Positions 13,441 to 25,644 of a stretch of 64,000 bases of DNA are shown piece by piece. Positions within the stretch are counted from its first letter, which is position 1. Every line of letters begins with the position of its first letter. The notes beneath the pieces were generated by a model that saw only the letters and a program-made list of their open reading frames with translations, was not told the DNA's origin and searched no databases. The translations under genes were made by a program, and so were the position numbers. The stretch is from Hydractinia symbiolongicarpus (taxonomy: Eukaryota > Cnidaria > Hydrozoa > Anthoathecata > Hydractiniidae). The stretch lies in NCBI RefSeq assembly GCF_029227915.1, contig NC_079886.1:3224001-3288000 (forward strand), read 5' to 3'.

Positions 13441-16400
13441 TTAAAATATTTTTTCACCACTAAAACGCATGACACTTGTAGTTTTCAAAAATGTTTTCAT
13501 TTTTGATAAGACGCTGAATAAAAGAAGTTTAATCGCCGGCAAACGAAAACCCGCGATTTCCCGTAAATCCGGTACTCGGCCCGTATAGTTGAATGTATAC
13601 AAAGAAAGTACCCTGTGAATAAACTCATTTTCAGAACGATTTTTTAATTATTTTTTCACCACTAAAACGCATGAGACTTGTTGTTTTCAACAATGTTTTC
13701 ATTTTTGATGAGACGCTAAATAAAACAAGTTTAACCGCCGGCAAACGAAAACCCGCGATTTCCCGTAAATCCCGGACACGACCCGTATAATCAAAAGTAT
13801 ACAAAGAGAGTACCCAGGGAGTAAACTCATTTCCCGAACGATTTTTTAAATTATTTTTTCACCAGTAAAACGCATGAGACTTGTAGTTTTTAAAAATGTT
13901 TTCATTTTTGATGAGACGCTAAATAAATGAAGTTTATTCGCCGGCAAACGAAAACCCGCGATTTTCCCTAAATCCCGGACTCGGCCCGCATAATCAAAAT
14001 TATACAAAAAAAGTACCCAGGGAGTAAACTGATTTCCCGAACGGTTTTTTAAATTATTTTTTCACCACTAAAACGCATGACACTTGTAGTTTTCAAAAAT
14101 GCTTTCATTTTTGATGAAACGCTAAATAAAAGAAGTTTAATCGCCGGCAAACGAAAACCCGCGATTTCCCGTAAATCCCGGACTCGGCCCGTATGGTCAA
14201 AAGTATACAAAGAAAGTACCCAGGGAGTAAACTCATTTTCCGAACGATTTTTTAAATTATTATTTCACCACTAAAACGCATGAGACTTGTAGTTTTCAAC
14301 AATGTTTTCATTTTTGATGAGACGCTAAATAAAACAAGTTTAATCGCCGGCAAACGAAAACCCGCGATTTCCCGTAAATCCCGGACACGACCCGTATAAT
14401 CAAAAGTATACAAAGAGAGTACCCAGGGAGTAAACTCATTTTCCGAACGATTTTTTAAATCATTTTTTCACCACTAAAACGCATGACACTTGTAGTTTTC
14501 AAAAATGTTTTCATTTTTGATGAGACGCTGATTAAAAGAAGTTTAATCGCCGGCAAACGAAAACCCGCGATTTCCCGTAAATCCCGGACTCGGCCCGTAT
14601 AGTCAAAAGTATACAAAGAAAGTACCCAGGGAGTAAACTCATTTCCCGAACGATTTTTTAAATTATTTTTTCACCAGTAAAACGCATGAGACTTATAGTT
14701 TTTAAAAATGTTTTCATTTTTGATGAGACGCTAAATAAATGAAGTTTATTCGCCGGCAAACGAAAACCCGCGATTTTTCCTAAATCCCGGACTCGGCCCG
14801 TATAATCAAAATTATACAAAGAAAGTACCCAGGGAGTAAACTCATTTCCCGAACGATTTTTTAAATTATTTTTTCACCACTAAAACGCATGACACTTGTA
14901 GTTTTCAAAAATGTTTTCATTTTTGATGAAACGCTAAATAAAAGAAGTTTAATCGCCAGCAAACGAAAACCCGCGATTTCCCGTAAATCCCGGACTCGGC
15001 CCGTATGGTCAAAACTATACAAAGGAAGTACCCAGGGAGTAAACTCATTTCCCTAACGATTTTTTAAATTATTTTTTCACCACTAAAACTCATGAGACTT
15101 GTAGTTTTCAAAAATGTTTTCATTTTTGATAAGACGCTGAATAAAAGAAGTTTAATCGCCGGCAAACGAAAACCCGCGATTTCCCGTAAATCCGGTACTC
15201 GGCCCGTATAGTCAAAAGTATACAAAGAAAGTACTCAGGGAGTAAACTCATTTCCCGAACGATATTTTAAATTATTTTTTCACCACTAAAACGCATGAGA
15301 CTTGTAGTTTTTAAAAATGTTTTCATTTTTGATGAAACGCTAAATAAAAGAAGTTTAATTGCCGGCAAACGAAAACCCGCGATTTCCCGTAAATCCCGGA
15401 CTCGGCCCGTATGGTCAAAAGTATACAAAGAAAGTACCCAGGGAGTAAACTCATTTTCCGAACGATTTTTTAAATTATTATTTCACCACTAAAACGCATG
15501 AGACTTGTAGTTTTCAAAAATGTTTTCATTTTTGATAAGACGCTGAATAAAAGAAGTTTAATCGCCGGCAAACGCAAACCCGTGATTTCCCGTAAATCCG
15601 GTACTCGGCCCGTATAGTCAAAAGTATATAAAGAAAGTACCCAGGGAGTAAACTCATTTCCCGAACGATTTTTTAAATTATTTTTTCACCACTAAAACGC
15701 ATGAGACTTGTAGTTTTCAAAAATGTTTTTATTTTTGATGAGACGCTGATTAAAAGAAGTTTAATCGCCGGCAAACGAAAACCCGCAATTTCCCGTAAAT
15801 CCCGGACTCGGCCCGTATAATCAAAATTATACAAAGAAAGTACCCAGGGAGTAAACTCATTTCCCGAACGATTTTTTAAATTATTTTTTCACCACTAAAA
15901 CGCATGACACTTGTAGTTTTCAAAAATGTTTTCATTTTTGATGAAACGCTAAATAAAAGAAGTTTAATCGCCGGCAAACGAAAACCCGCGATTTCCCGTA
16001 AATCCCGGACTCGGCCCATATGGTCAAAACTATACAAAGGAAGTACCCAGGGAGTAAACTCATTTCCCTAACGATTTTTTAAATTATTTTTTCACCATTA
16101 AAACTCATGAGACTTGTAGTTTTCAAAAATGTTTTTATTTTTGATGAGACGCTAAATAAAAGAAGTTTAATCGCCGGCAAACGAAAACACGCGATTTCCC
16201 ATAAATCCCGTACTCGGCCTGTATAGTCAAAAGTATACAAAGGAAGTACCCAGGGAGTAAAACCATTTCCCGAACGATTTCTTAAATTATTTTTTCACCA
16301 CTAAAACGCATGAGACTTGTAGTTTTCAAAAACGTTTTCATTTTTGATGAAACGCTAAATTAAAGAAGTTTAATCGCCGGCAAACGAAAACCCGCGATTT

Positions 16401-17500
16401 CCCGTAAATCCCGGACTCGGCCCGCAGAGTCAAAAGTATACAAAGAAAGTACCCAGGGAGTAAATTGATTTCCCGAACGATTTTTTAAATTATTTTTTCA
16501 CCACTAAAACGCATGAGACTTGTAGGTTTCAAAAATGTTTTCACTTTTGATGAGACGCTGAATAAAAGAAGTTTAATCGCCGGCAAACGAAAACCTGCGA
16601 TTTCCCGTAAATCCCGTACTCCGCCCGTATAGTCGAATGTGTATAAAGAAAGTACCCAGGGAGTAAACTCATTTCCCGAACGATTTTTTAAATTATTTTT
16701 TCACCACTAAAACGCATGAGACTTGTAGTTTTAAAAAATGTTTTCATTTTTGATGAAACGCTAAATTAAAGAAGTTTAATCGCCGGCAAACGAAAACCGC
16801 GATTTCCCGTAAATCCCGGACTCGGCCCGCAGAGTCAAAAGTATACAAAGAAAGTACCCAGGGAGTAAATTGATTTCCCGAACGATTTTTTAAATTATTT
16901 TTTCACCACTAAAACGCATGAGACTTGTAGGTTTCAAAAATGTTTTCACTTTTGATGAGACGCTGAATAAAAGAAGTTTAATCGCCGGCAAACGAAAACC
17001 TGCGATTTCCCGTAAATCCCGTACTCCGCCCGTATAGTCGAATGTGTATAAAGAAAGTACCCAGGGAGTAAACTCATTTCCCGAACGATTTTTTAAATTA
17101 TTTTTTCACCACTAAAACGCATGAGACTTGTAGTTTTAAAAAATGTTTTCATTTTAGATGAAACGCTAAATTAAAGAAGTTTAATCGCCGGCAAACGAAA
17201 ACCCGCGATTTCCCGTAAATCCCGGACTCGGCCCGCAGAGTCAAAAGTATACAAAGAAAGTACCAGGGAGTAAATTCATTTCCCGAACGATTTTTTAAAT
17301 TATTTTTTCACCACTAAAACGCATGAGACTTGTAGTTTTCAAAAATATTTTCATTTTTGATGAGACACTGAATAAAAGAAGTTTAATCGCCGGCAAACGA
17401 AAACCCGCGCTTTCCCGTAAATCCCGTACTCGGCCCGTATAGTCAAAAGTATACAAAAAAAGTACCCAGGGAGTAAACTGATTTCCCGAATGATTTTTTA
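13441..17500. repeat. Satellite A transition domain with 406 bp dimer repeat
   Basis: The left-domain monomer type ends near 13390. Monomers from here are the common ~203 bp type, with subtypes marked by CATGACACTTG, GATGAAACGC and ATTATACAAAG. Between about 16300 and 17300 a two-monomer unit is repeated: CCCGCAGAGTCAAAAG occurs at 16421, 16826 and 17232 (spacings 405 and 406; the 405 comes from a lost C in AAAACCGCG). No gene is seen. Confidence 0.75.
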
Positions 17501-20440
17501 AATTATTTTTTCACCACTAAAACGGATGAGACTTGTAGTTTTCAAAAATATTTTCATTTTTGATGAGGCGCTGAATAAAAGAAGTTTAATCGCCGGCAAA
17601 CGAAAACCCGCGATTTCCTGTAAATCCCGGGCTTGGCCCCTATAGTCGAATGTATACAAAGAAAGTACCTTGTGGGTAAACTCATTTTCAGAACGAATTT
17701 TCAAATTATTTTTTCACCACTAAAACGCATGAGACTTGTGGTTTTCAAAAATGTTTTCATTTTTGATAAGACGCTGAATAAAAGAAGTTTGATCGCCGGC
17801 AAACGAAAACCCGGGATTTCCCGTAAATCCGGTACTCGTCCCGTATAGTCAAGAGTATACAAAGAAAGTACTCAAGGAGTAAACTCATTTCCTGAACGAT
17901 TTTTTAAATTATTTTTTCACCACTAAAACGCATGAGATTTGTAGTTTTCAAAAATGTTCTCATTTTTGATAAGACGCTAAATAAAAGAAGTTTAATCGCC
18001 GGCAAAGTAAAACCCGCGATTTCCCGTAAATCCCGGACTCGCCCCGTATGGTCAAAAGTGTACAAAGAAAGTACCCAGGGAGTAAACTCATTTCCCAAAC
18101 GATTTTTTAAATTATTTTTTCACCACTTAAACGCATGAGACTTGTAGTTTTCAAAAATATTTTCATTTTTGATGAGACGCTAAATAAAAGAAGTTTAATC
18201 GCCGGCAAACGAAAACCCGCGATTTCCCGTAAATCCCGGACTCGGCCCGTATGTTCAAAACTATACAAAGAAAGTACCCAGGGAGTAAACTCATTTCCCG
18301 AACGATTTTTTAAATTATTTTTTCACCACTAAAACGCATGAGACTTGTAGTTTTCCAAAATGTTTTCATTTTTGATAAGACGCTGAATAAAAGAAGTTTA
18401 ATCGCCAGCAAACGAAAACCCGCGATTTCCCATAAATCTGGTACTCGGCCCGTATAGTCAAAAGTATATAAAGAAAGTACCCTGTGAATAAACTCATTTT
18501 CAGAACGATTTTTTTAATTATTTTTTCACCACTAAAACGCATGAGACTTGTAGTTTTCCAAAATGTTTTCATTTTTGATGAGACGCTGAATAAAAGAAGT
18601 TTAATCGCCGGCAAACAAAAACCCGCGATTTCCTGTAAATCCCGGGCATGGCCCATATAGTCGAATGTATACAAAGAAAGTACCTTGTGGGTAAACTCAT
18701 TTTCAGAACGATTTTTCAAATTATTTTTTCACCACTAAAACGCATGAGACTTGTAGTTTTCAAAAATGTTTTCATTTTTGATAAGACGCTGAATAAAAGA
18801 AGTTTAATCGCCGGCAAACAAAAACCCGCGATTTCCTGTAAATCCCGGGCATGGCCCATATAGTCGAATGTATACAAAGAAAGTACCTTGTGGGTAAACT
18901 CATTTTCAGAACGATTTTTCAAATTATTTTTTCACCACTAAAACGCATGAGACTTGTAGTTTTCAAAAATGTTTTCATTTTTGATAAGACGCTGAATAAA
19001 AGAAGTTTAATCGCCGGCAAACGAAAACCCGCGATTTCCCGTAAATCCGGTACTCGGCCCGTATAGTCAAGAGTATACAAAGAAAGTACCCAGGGAGTAA
19101 ACTCATTTCCCTAACGATTTTTTAAATTATTTTTTCACCACTAAAACGCATGAGACTTGTAGTTTTCAAAAATATTTTCATTTTTGATGAGGCGCTGAAT
19201 AAAAGAAGTTTAATCGCCGGCAAACGAAAACCCGCGATTTCCTGTAAATCCCGGGCTTGGCCCCTATAGTCGAATGTATACAAAGAAAGTACCTTATGGG
19301 TAAACTCATTTTCAGAACGATTTTTCAAATTATTTTTTCACCACTAAAACGCATGAGACTTGTAGTTTTCAAAAATGTTTTCATTTTTGATAAGACGGTG
19401 AATAAAAGAAGTTTGATCGCCGGCAAACGAAAACCCGGGATTTCCCGTAAATCCGGTACTCGTCCCGTATAGTCAAGAGTATACAAAGAAAGTACTCAAG
19501 GAGTAAACTCATTTCCTGAACGATTTTTTAAATTATTTTTTCACCACTAAAACGCATGAGATTTGTAGTTTTCAAAAATGTTCTCATTTTTGATAAGACG
19601 CTAAATAAAAGAAGTTTAATCGCCGGCAAAGTAAAACCCGCGATTTCCCGTAAATCCCGGACTCGCCCCGTATGGTCAAAAGTATACAAAGAAAGTACCC
19701 AGGGAGTAAACTCATTTCCCAAACGATTTTTTAAATTATTTTTTCACCACTTAAACGCATGAGACTTGTAGTTTTCAAAAATATTTTCATTTTTGATGAG
19801 ACGCTAAATAAAAGAAGTTTAATCGCCGGCAAACGAAAACCCGCGATTTCCCGTAAATCCCGGACTCGGCCCGTATGTTCAAAACGATACAAAGAAAGTA
19901 CCCAGGGAGTAACCTCATTTCCCGAACGATTTTTTAAATTATTTTTTCACCACTAAAACGCATGAGACTTGTAGTTTTCCAAAATGTTTTCATTTTTGAT
20001 AAGACGCTGAATAAAAGAAGTTTAATCGCCAGCAAACGAAAACCCGCGATTTCCCATAAATCTGGTACTCGGCCCGTATAGTCAAAAGTATATAAAGAAA
20101 GTACCCTGTGAATAAACTCATTTTCAGAACGATTTTTTTAATTATTTTTTCACCACTAAAACGCATGAGACTTGTAGTTTTCCAAAATGTTTTCATTTTT
20201 GATGAGACGCTGAATAAAAGAAGTTTAATCGCCGGCAAACAAAAACCCGCGATTTCCTGTAAATCCCGGGCATGGCCCATATAGTCGAATGTATACAAAG
20301 AAAGTACCTTGTGGGTAAACTCATTTTAAGAACGATTTTTCAAATTATTTTTTCACCACTAAAACGCATGAGACTTGTAGTTTTCAAAAATGTTTTCATT
20401 TTTGATAAAAAGCTGAATAAAAGAAGTTTAATCGCCGGCA
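17500..20440. repeat. 1624 bp (8-monomer) duplication in satellite A
   Basis: Sequence at ~17500-18820 recurs at ~19124-20440, offset 1624 bp, sharing rare variants such as GATGAGGCGCTG, CCCCTATAGTCGAATG, CTCAAGGAGTAAAC, GGCAAAGTAAAACC and CACTTAAACGCATG. The first copy carries an extra monomer: the GGGCATGGCCCATATAGTC type is doubled at 18648 and 18851, exactly 203 bp apart. Differences between copies are few, so the duplication is recent relative to monomer divergence. Confidence 0.75.
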
Positions 20441-23400
20441 AACGAAAACCCGCGATTTCCCGTAAATCCGGTACTCGGCCCGTATAGTCAAGAGTATACA
20501 AAGAAAGTACCCAGGGAGTAAACTCATTTCCCTAACGATTTTTTAAATTATATTTTCACCACTAAAACTCATGAGACTTGTAGTTTTCCAAAATGTTTTC
20601 ATTTTTGATGAGACGCTGAATAAAAGAAGTTTAATCGCCGGCAAACGAAAACCCGCGATTTTCCCTAAATCCCGGACTCGGCCCGTATAATCAAAATTAT
20701 ACAAAGAAAGTACCCAGGGAGTAAACTCATTTCCCGAACGATTTTTTAAATTATTTTTTCACCACTAAAACGCATGACACTTGTAGTTTTCAAAAATGTT
20801 TTCATTTTTGATGAAACGCTAAATAAAAGAAGTTTAATCGCCGGCAAACGAAAACCCGCGATTTCCCGTAAATACCGGACTCGGCCCGTATGGTCAAAAC
20901 TATAAAAAGGAAGTACCCAGGGAGTAAACTCATTTCCCTAACGATTTTTTAAATTATTTTTTCACCACTAAAACTCATGAGACTTGTAGTTTTCAAAAAT
21001 GTTTTCATTTTTGATAAGACGCTGAATAAAAGAAGTTTAATCGCCGGCAAACGAAAACCCGCGATTTCCCGTAAATCCGGTACTCGGCCCGTATAGTCAA
21101 AAGTATACAAAGAAAGTTCTCAGAGAGTAAACTCATTTCCCGAACGATATTTTAAATTATTTTTTCACCACTAAAACGCATGAGACTTGTAGTTTTCAAC
21201 AATATTTTCATTTTTGATGAGACACTAAATAAAACAAATTTAATTGCCGGCAAACGAAAACCCGCGATTTCCCGTAAATACCGGACACGACCCGTATAAT
21301 CAAAAGTATACAAAGAGAGTACCCAGGGAGAAAACTCATTTCCCGAACGATTTTTTAAATTATTTTTTCACCACTAAAACGCATGAGACTTGTAGTTTTT
21401 AAAAATGTTTTCATTTTTGATGAAACGCTGAATAAAAGAAGTTTAATCGCCGACAAACGAAAACCTGCGATTTCCCGTAAATCTGATACTCGGCCCGTAT
21501 AGTCAAAAGTATATAAAGAAAGTACCCAGGGAGTAAACTCATTTTCCGAACGATTTTTTAAATTATTATTTCACCACTAAAACGCATGAGACTTTTAGTT
21601 TTCAAAAATAATTTTATTTTTGATGAGACGCTAAATTAAAGAAGTTTAATCGCCGGCAAACGAAAACCCGCGATTTCCCGTAAATCCCGTACTCGGCCTG
21701 TATAGTCAAAAGTATACAAAGAAAGTACCCAGGGAGTAAACCCATTTCCCGAACGATTTTTTAAATTATTTTTTCACCACTAAAACGCATGAGACTTGTA
21801 GTTTTCCAAAATGTTTTCATTTTTGATAAGACGCTGAATAAAAGAAGTTTAATCGCCAGCAAACGAAAACCCGCGATTTCCCATAAATCTGGTACTCGGC
21901 CCGTATAGTCAAAAGTATATAAAGAAAGTACCCTGTGAATAAACTCATTTTCAGAACGATTTTTTTAATTATTTTTTCACCACTAAAACGCATGAGACTT
22001 GTAGTTTTCCAAAATGTTTTCATTTTTGATGAGACGCTGAATAAAAGAAGTTTAATCGCCGGCAAACAAAAACCCGCGATTTCCTGTAAATCCCGGGCAT
22101 GGCCCATATAGTCGAATGTATACAAAGAAAGTACCTTGTGGGTAAACTCATTTTAAGAACGATTTTTCAAATTATTTTTTCACCACTAAAACGCATGAGA
22201 CTTGTAGTTTTCAAAAATGTTTTCATTTTTGATAAAAAGCTGAATAAAAGAAGTTTAATCGCCGGCAAACGAAAACCCGCGATTTCCCGTAAATCCGGTA
22301 CTCGGCCCGTATAGTCAAGAGTATACAAAGAAAGTACCCAGGGAGTAAACTCATTTCCCTAACGATTTTTTAAATTATATTTTCACCACTAAAACTCATG
22401 AGACTTGTAGTTTTCCAAAATGTTTTCATTTTTGATGAGACGCTGAATAAAAGAAGTTTAATCGCCGGCAAACGAAAACCCGCGATTTTCCCTAAATCCC
22501 GGACTCGGCCCGTATAATCAAAATTATACAAAGAAAGTACCCAGGGAGTAAACTCATTTCCCGAACGATTTTTTAAATTATTTTTTCACCACTAAAACGC
22601 ATGACACTTGTAGTTTTCAAAAATGTTTTCATTTTTGATGAAACGCTAAATAAAAGAAGTTTAATCGCCGGCAAACGAAAACCCGCGATTTCCCGTAAAT
22701 ACCGGACTCGGCCCGTATGGTCAAAACTATAAAAAGGAAGTACCCAGGGAGTAAACTCATTTCCCTAACGATTTTTTAAATTATTTTTTCACCACTAAAA
22801 CTCATGAGACTTGTAGTTTTCAAAAATGTTTTCATTTTTGATAAGACGCTGAATAAAAGAAGTTTAATCGCCGGCAAACGAAAACCCGCGATTTCCCGTA
22901 AATCCGGTACTCGGCCCGTATAGTCAAAAGTATACAAAGAAAGTTCTCAGAGAGTAAACTCATTTCCCGAACGATATTTTAAATTATTTTTTCACCACTA
23001 AAACGCATGAGACTTGTAGTTTTCAACAATATTTTCATTTTTGATGAGACACTAAATAAAACAAATTTAATTGCCGGCAAACGAAAACCCGCGATTTCCC
23101 GTAAATACCGGACACGACCCGTATAATCAAAAGTATACAAAGAGAGTACCCAGGGAGAAAACTCATTTCCCGAACGATTTTTTAAATTATTTTTTCACCA
23201 CTAAAACGCATGAGACTTGTAGTTTTTAAAAATGTTTTCATTTTTGATGAAACGCTGAATAAAAGAAGTTTAATCGCCGACAAACGAAAACCTGCGATTT
23301 CCCGTAAATCTGATACTCGGCCCGTATAGTCAAAAGTATATAAAGAAAGTACCCAGGGAGTAAACTCATTTTCCGAACGATTTTTTAAATTATTATTTCA

Positions 23401-23623
23401 CCACTAAAACGCATGAGACTTTTAGTTTTCAAAAATAATTTTATTTTTGATGAGACGCTAAATTAAAGAAGTTTAATCGCCGGCAAACGAAAACCCGCGA
23501 TTTCCCGTAAATCCCGTACTCGGCCTGTATAGTCAAAAGTATACAAAGAAAGTACCCAGGGAGTAAACCCATTTCCCGAACGATTTTTTAAATTATTTTT
23601 TCACCACTAAAACGCATGAGACT
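19970..23623. repeat. Tandem duplication of a 1827 bp (9-monomer) unit
   Basis: Two adjacent copies, ~19970-21796 and ~21797-23623, look almost identical at offset 1827 (9 x 203). Shared private variants include GATAAAAAGCTG, GTTCTCAGAGAGTAAAC, CAACAATATTTTC with GAGACACTAAATAAAAC, AATACCGG, and TTTTAGTTTTC with AAATAATTTTATT. The first copy is entered from a CGATACAAAG monomer and the second is left at a TTTTCACTTTTGATG monomer, which fixes the ends to within about 30 bp. Confidence 0.8.
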
Positions 23624-25640
23624 TGTAGTTTTCAAAAATGTTTTCACTTTTGATGAGACGCTGGATAAAAGAAGTTTAATCGCCGGCAAACGAAAACCTG
23701 CGATTTCCCGTAAATCCCGTACTCGGCCCGTATAGTCAAAAGTATACAAAGAAAGTACCCAGGGAGTAAACTCATTTACCGAACGATTTTTTAAATTATT
23801 TTTTCACCACTAAAACGCATGAGACTTGTAGTTTTAAAAAATGTTTTCATTTTTGATGAAACGCTAAATTAAAGAAGTTTAATCACCGGCAAACGAAAAC
23901 CCGCGATTTCCCGTTAATCCGGGACTCGGCCTGCAGAGTCAAAAGTATACAAAGAAAGTACCCAGGGAGTAAATTCATTTCCCGAACGATTTTTTAAATT
24001 ATTTTTTCACCACTAAAACGCATGAGACTTGTAGTTTTCAAAAATATTTTCATTTTTGATGAGACGCTGAATAAAAGAAGTTTAATCGCCGGCAAACGAA
24101 AACCCGCGCTTTCCCGTAAATCCCGTACTCGGCCCGTATAGTCAAAAGTATACAAAAAAAGTACCCAGGGAGTAAACTGATTTCCCGAATGATTTTTTAA
24201 ATTATTTTTTCACCACTAAAACGGATGAGACTTGTAGTTTTCAAAAATATTTTCATTTTTGATGAGGCGCTGAATAAAAGAAGTTTAATCGCCGGCAAAC
24301 GAAAACCCGCGATTTCCTGTAAATCCCGGGCTTGGCCCCTATAGTCGAATGTATACAAAGAAAGTACCTTGTGGGTAAACTCATTTTCAGAACGATTTTT
24401 CAAATTATTTTTTCACCACTAAAACGCATGAGACTTGTAGTTTTCAAAAATGTTTTCATTTTTGATAAGACGCTGAATAAAAGAAGTTTAATCGCCGGCA
24501 AACGAAAACCCGCGATTTCCCGTAAATCCGGTACTCGGCCCGTATAGTCAACAGTATACAAAGAAAGTACTCAAGGAGTAAACTCATTTCCTGAACGATT
24601 TTTTAAATTATTTTTTCACCACTAAAACGCATGAGATTTGTAGTTTTCAAAAATGTTCTCATTTTTGATAAGACGCTAAATAAAAGAAGTTTAATCGCCG
24701 GCAAAGTAAAACCCGCGATTTCCCGTAAATCCCGCACTCGGCCCGTATAGTCAAAAGTATGCAAAGAAAGTACCCAGGGAGTAAATTCATTTCCCGATCG
24801 ATTTTTTAAATTATTTTTTCACAACTAAAACGCATGAGACTTGTAGTTTTCAAAAATATTTTCATTTTTGATGAGACGCTGAATAAAAGAAGTTTAATCG
24901 CCGGCAAACGAAAACCCGCGATTTCCCGTAAATCCCGTACTCGGCCCATATAGTCAAAAGTATACAAAGAAAGTACCCAGGGAGTAAACTCATCTCCCGA
25001 ACGATTTTTTAAATTATTTTTCACCACTAAAACGCATGAGACTTGTAGTTTTCAAAAATGTTTTCATTTTTGATGAGACGCTGAATAAAAGAAGTTTAAT
25101 CGCCGGCAAACGAAAACCCGCGATTTCCCGTAAATCCCGTACTCGGCCCGTATAGTCAAAAGAACACAAAAAAAGTACCCAGGGAGTAAACTGATTTCCC
25201 GAATGATTTTTTAAATTATTTTTTCACCACTAAAACGCATGAGACTTGTAGTTTTTCAAAGTGTTTTCATTTTTGATGACACGCTGAATAAAAGAAGTTT
25301 AATCGCCGGCAAACTAAAACCCGCGATTTCCTGTAAATCCCGGGCTTGGCCCGTATAGTCAAAAGTATACAAAGAAAGTACCCAGGGAGTAAACTCATCT
25401 CCCGAACGATTTTTTAAATTATTTTTCACCACTAAAACGCATGGGACTTGTAGTTTTCAAAAATGTTTTCATTTTTGATGAGACGCTGAATAAAAGAAGT
25501 TTAATCGCCGGCAAACGAAAACCTGCGATTTCCCGTAAATCCCGTACTCGGCCCGTATAGTCAAAAGAACACAAAAAAAGTACCCAGGGAGTAAACTGAT
25601 TTCCCGAATGATTTTTTAAATTATTTTTTCACCACTAAAA
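23624..25640. repeat. Satellite A segment with displaced copy of 16.9-18.0 kb and a 406 bp dimer
   Basis: About 23640-24770 matches ~16940-18070 at offset ~6699 (33 monomers), sharing CTTTTGATGAGACGCTG, GCAGAGTCAAAAG, GCGCTTTCCCG, CCCGAATGATT and ACGGATGAG. Then ~25020-25430 and ~25430-25830 form a two-monomer repeat (offset ~405) marked by AGAACACAAAAAAAG (25162, 25566) and TTTTTCAAAGTG (25253, 25658). Confidence 0.65.
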
Positions 25641-25644
25641 CGCA

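Noticed and set aside
17932-18138. Recurrent 61-71 codon plus-strand ORFs in satellite A beginning MRLVVFKN... or MYKRKYPG...
   Set aside because: They recur because the DNA repeats. The monomer length is not a multiple of 3, many monomers have stops or lose the ATG (CATGAG to CAAAAG), no family is recognisable, and the opposite strand is equally open.
18366-18719. 102-117 codon minus-strand ORFs in satellite A (at 18366, 19990, 26484, 26890, 31759 and others)
   Set aside because: They span 1.5 monomers and depend on a particular pairing of subtypes; copies are identical only because the blocks were duplicated. A lost C at ~30216 shortens one of them, with no sign of coding constraint.
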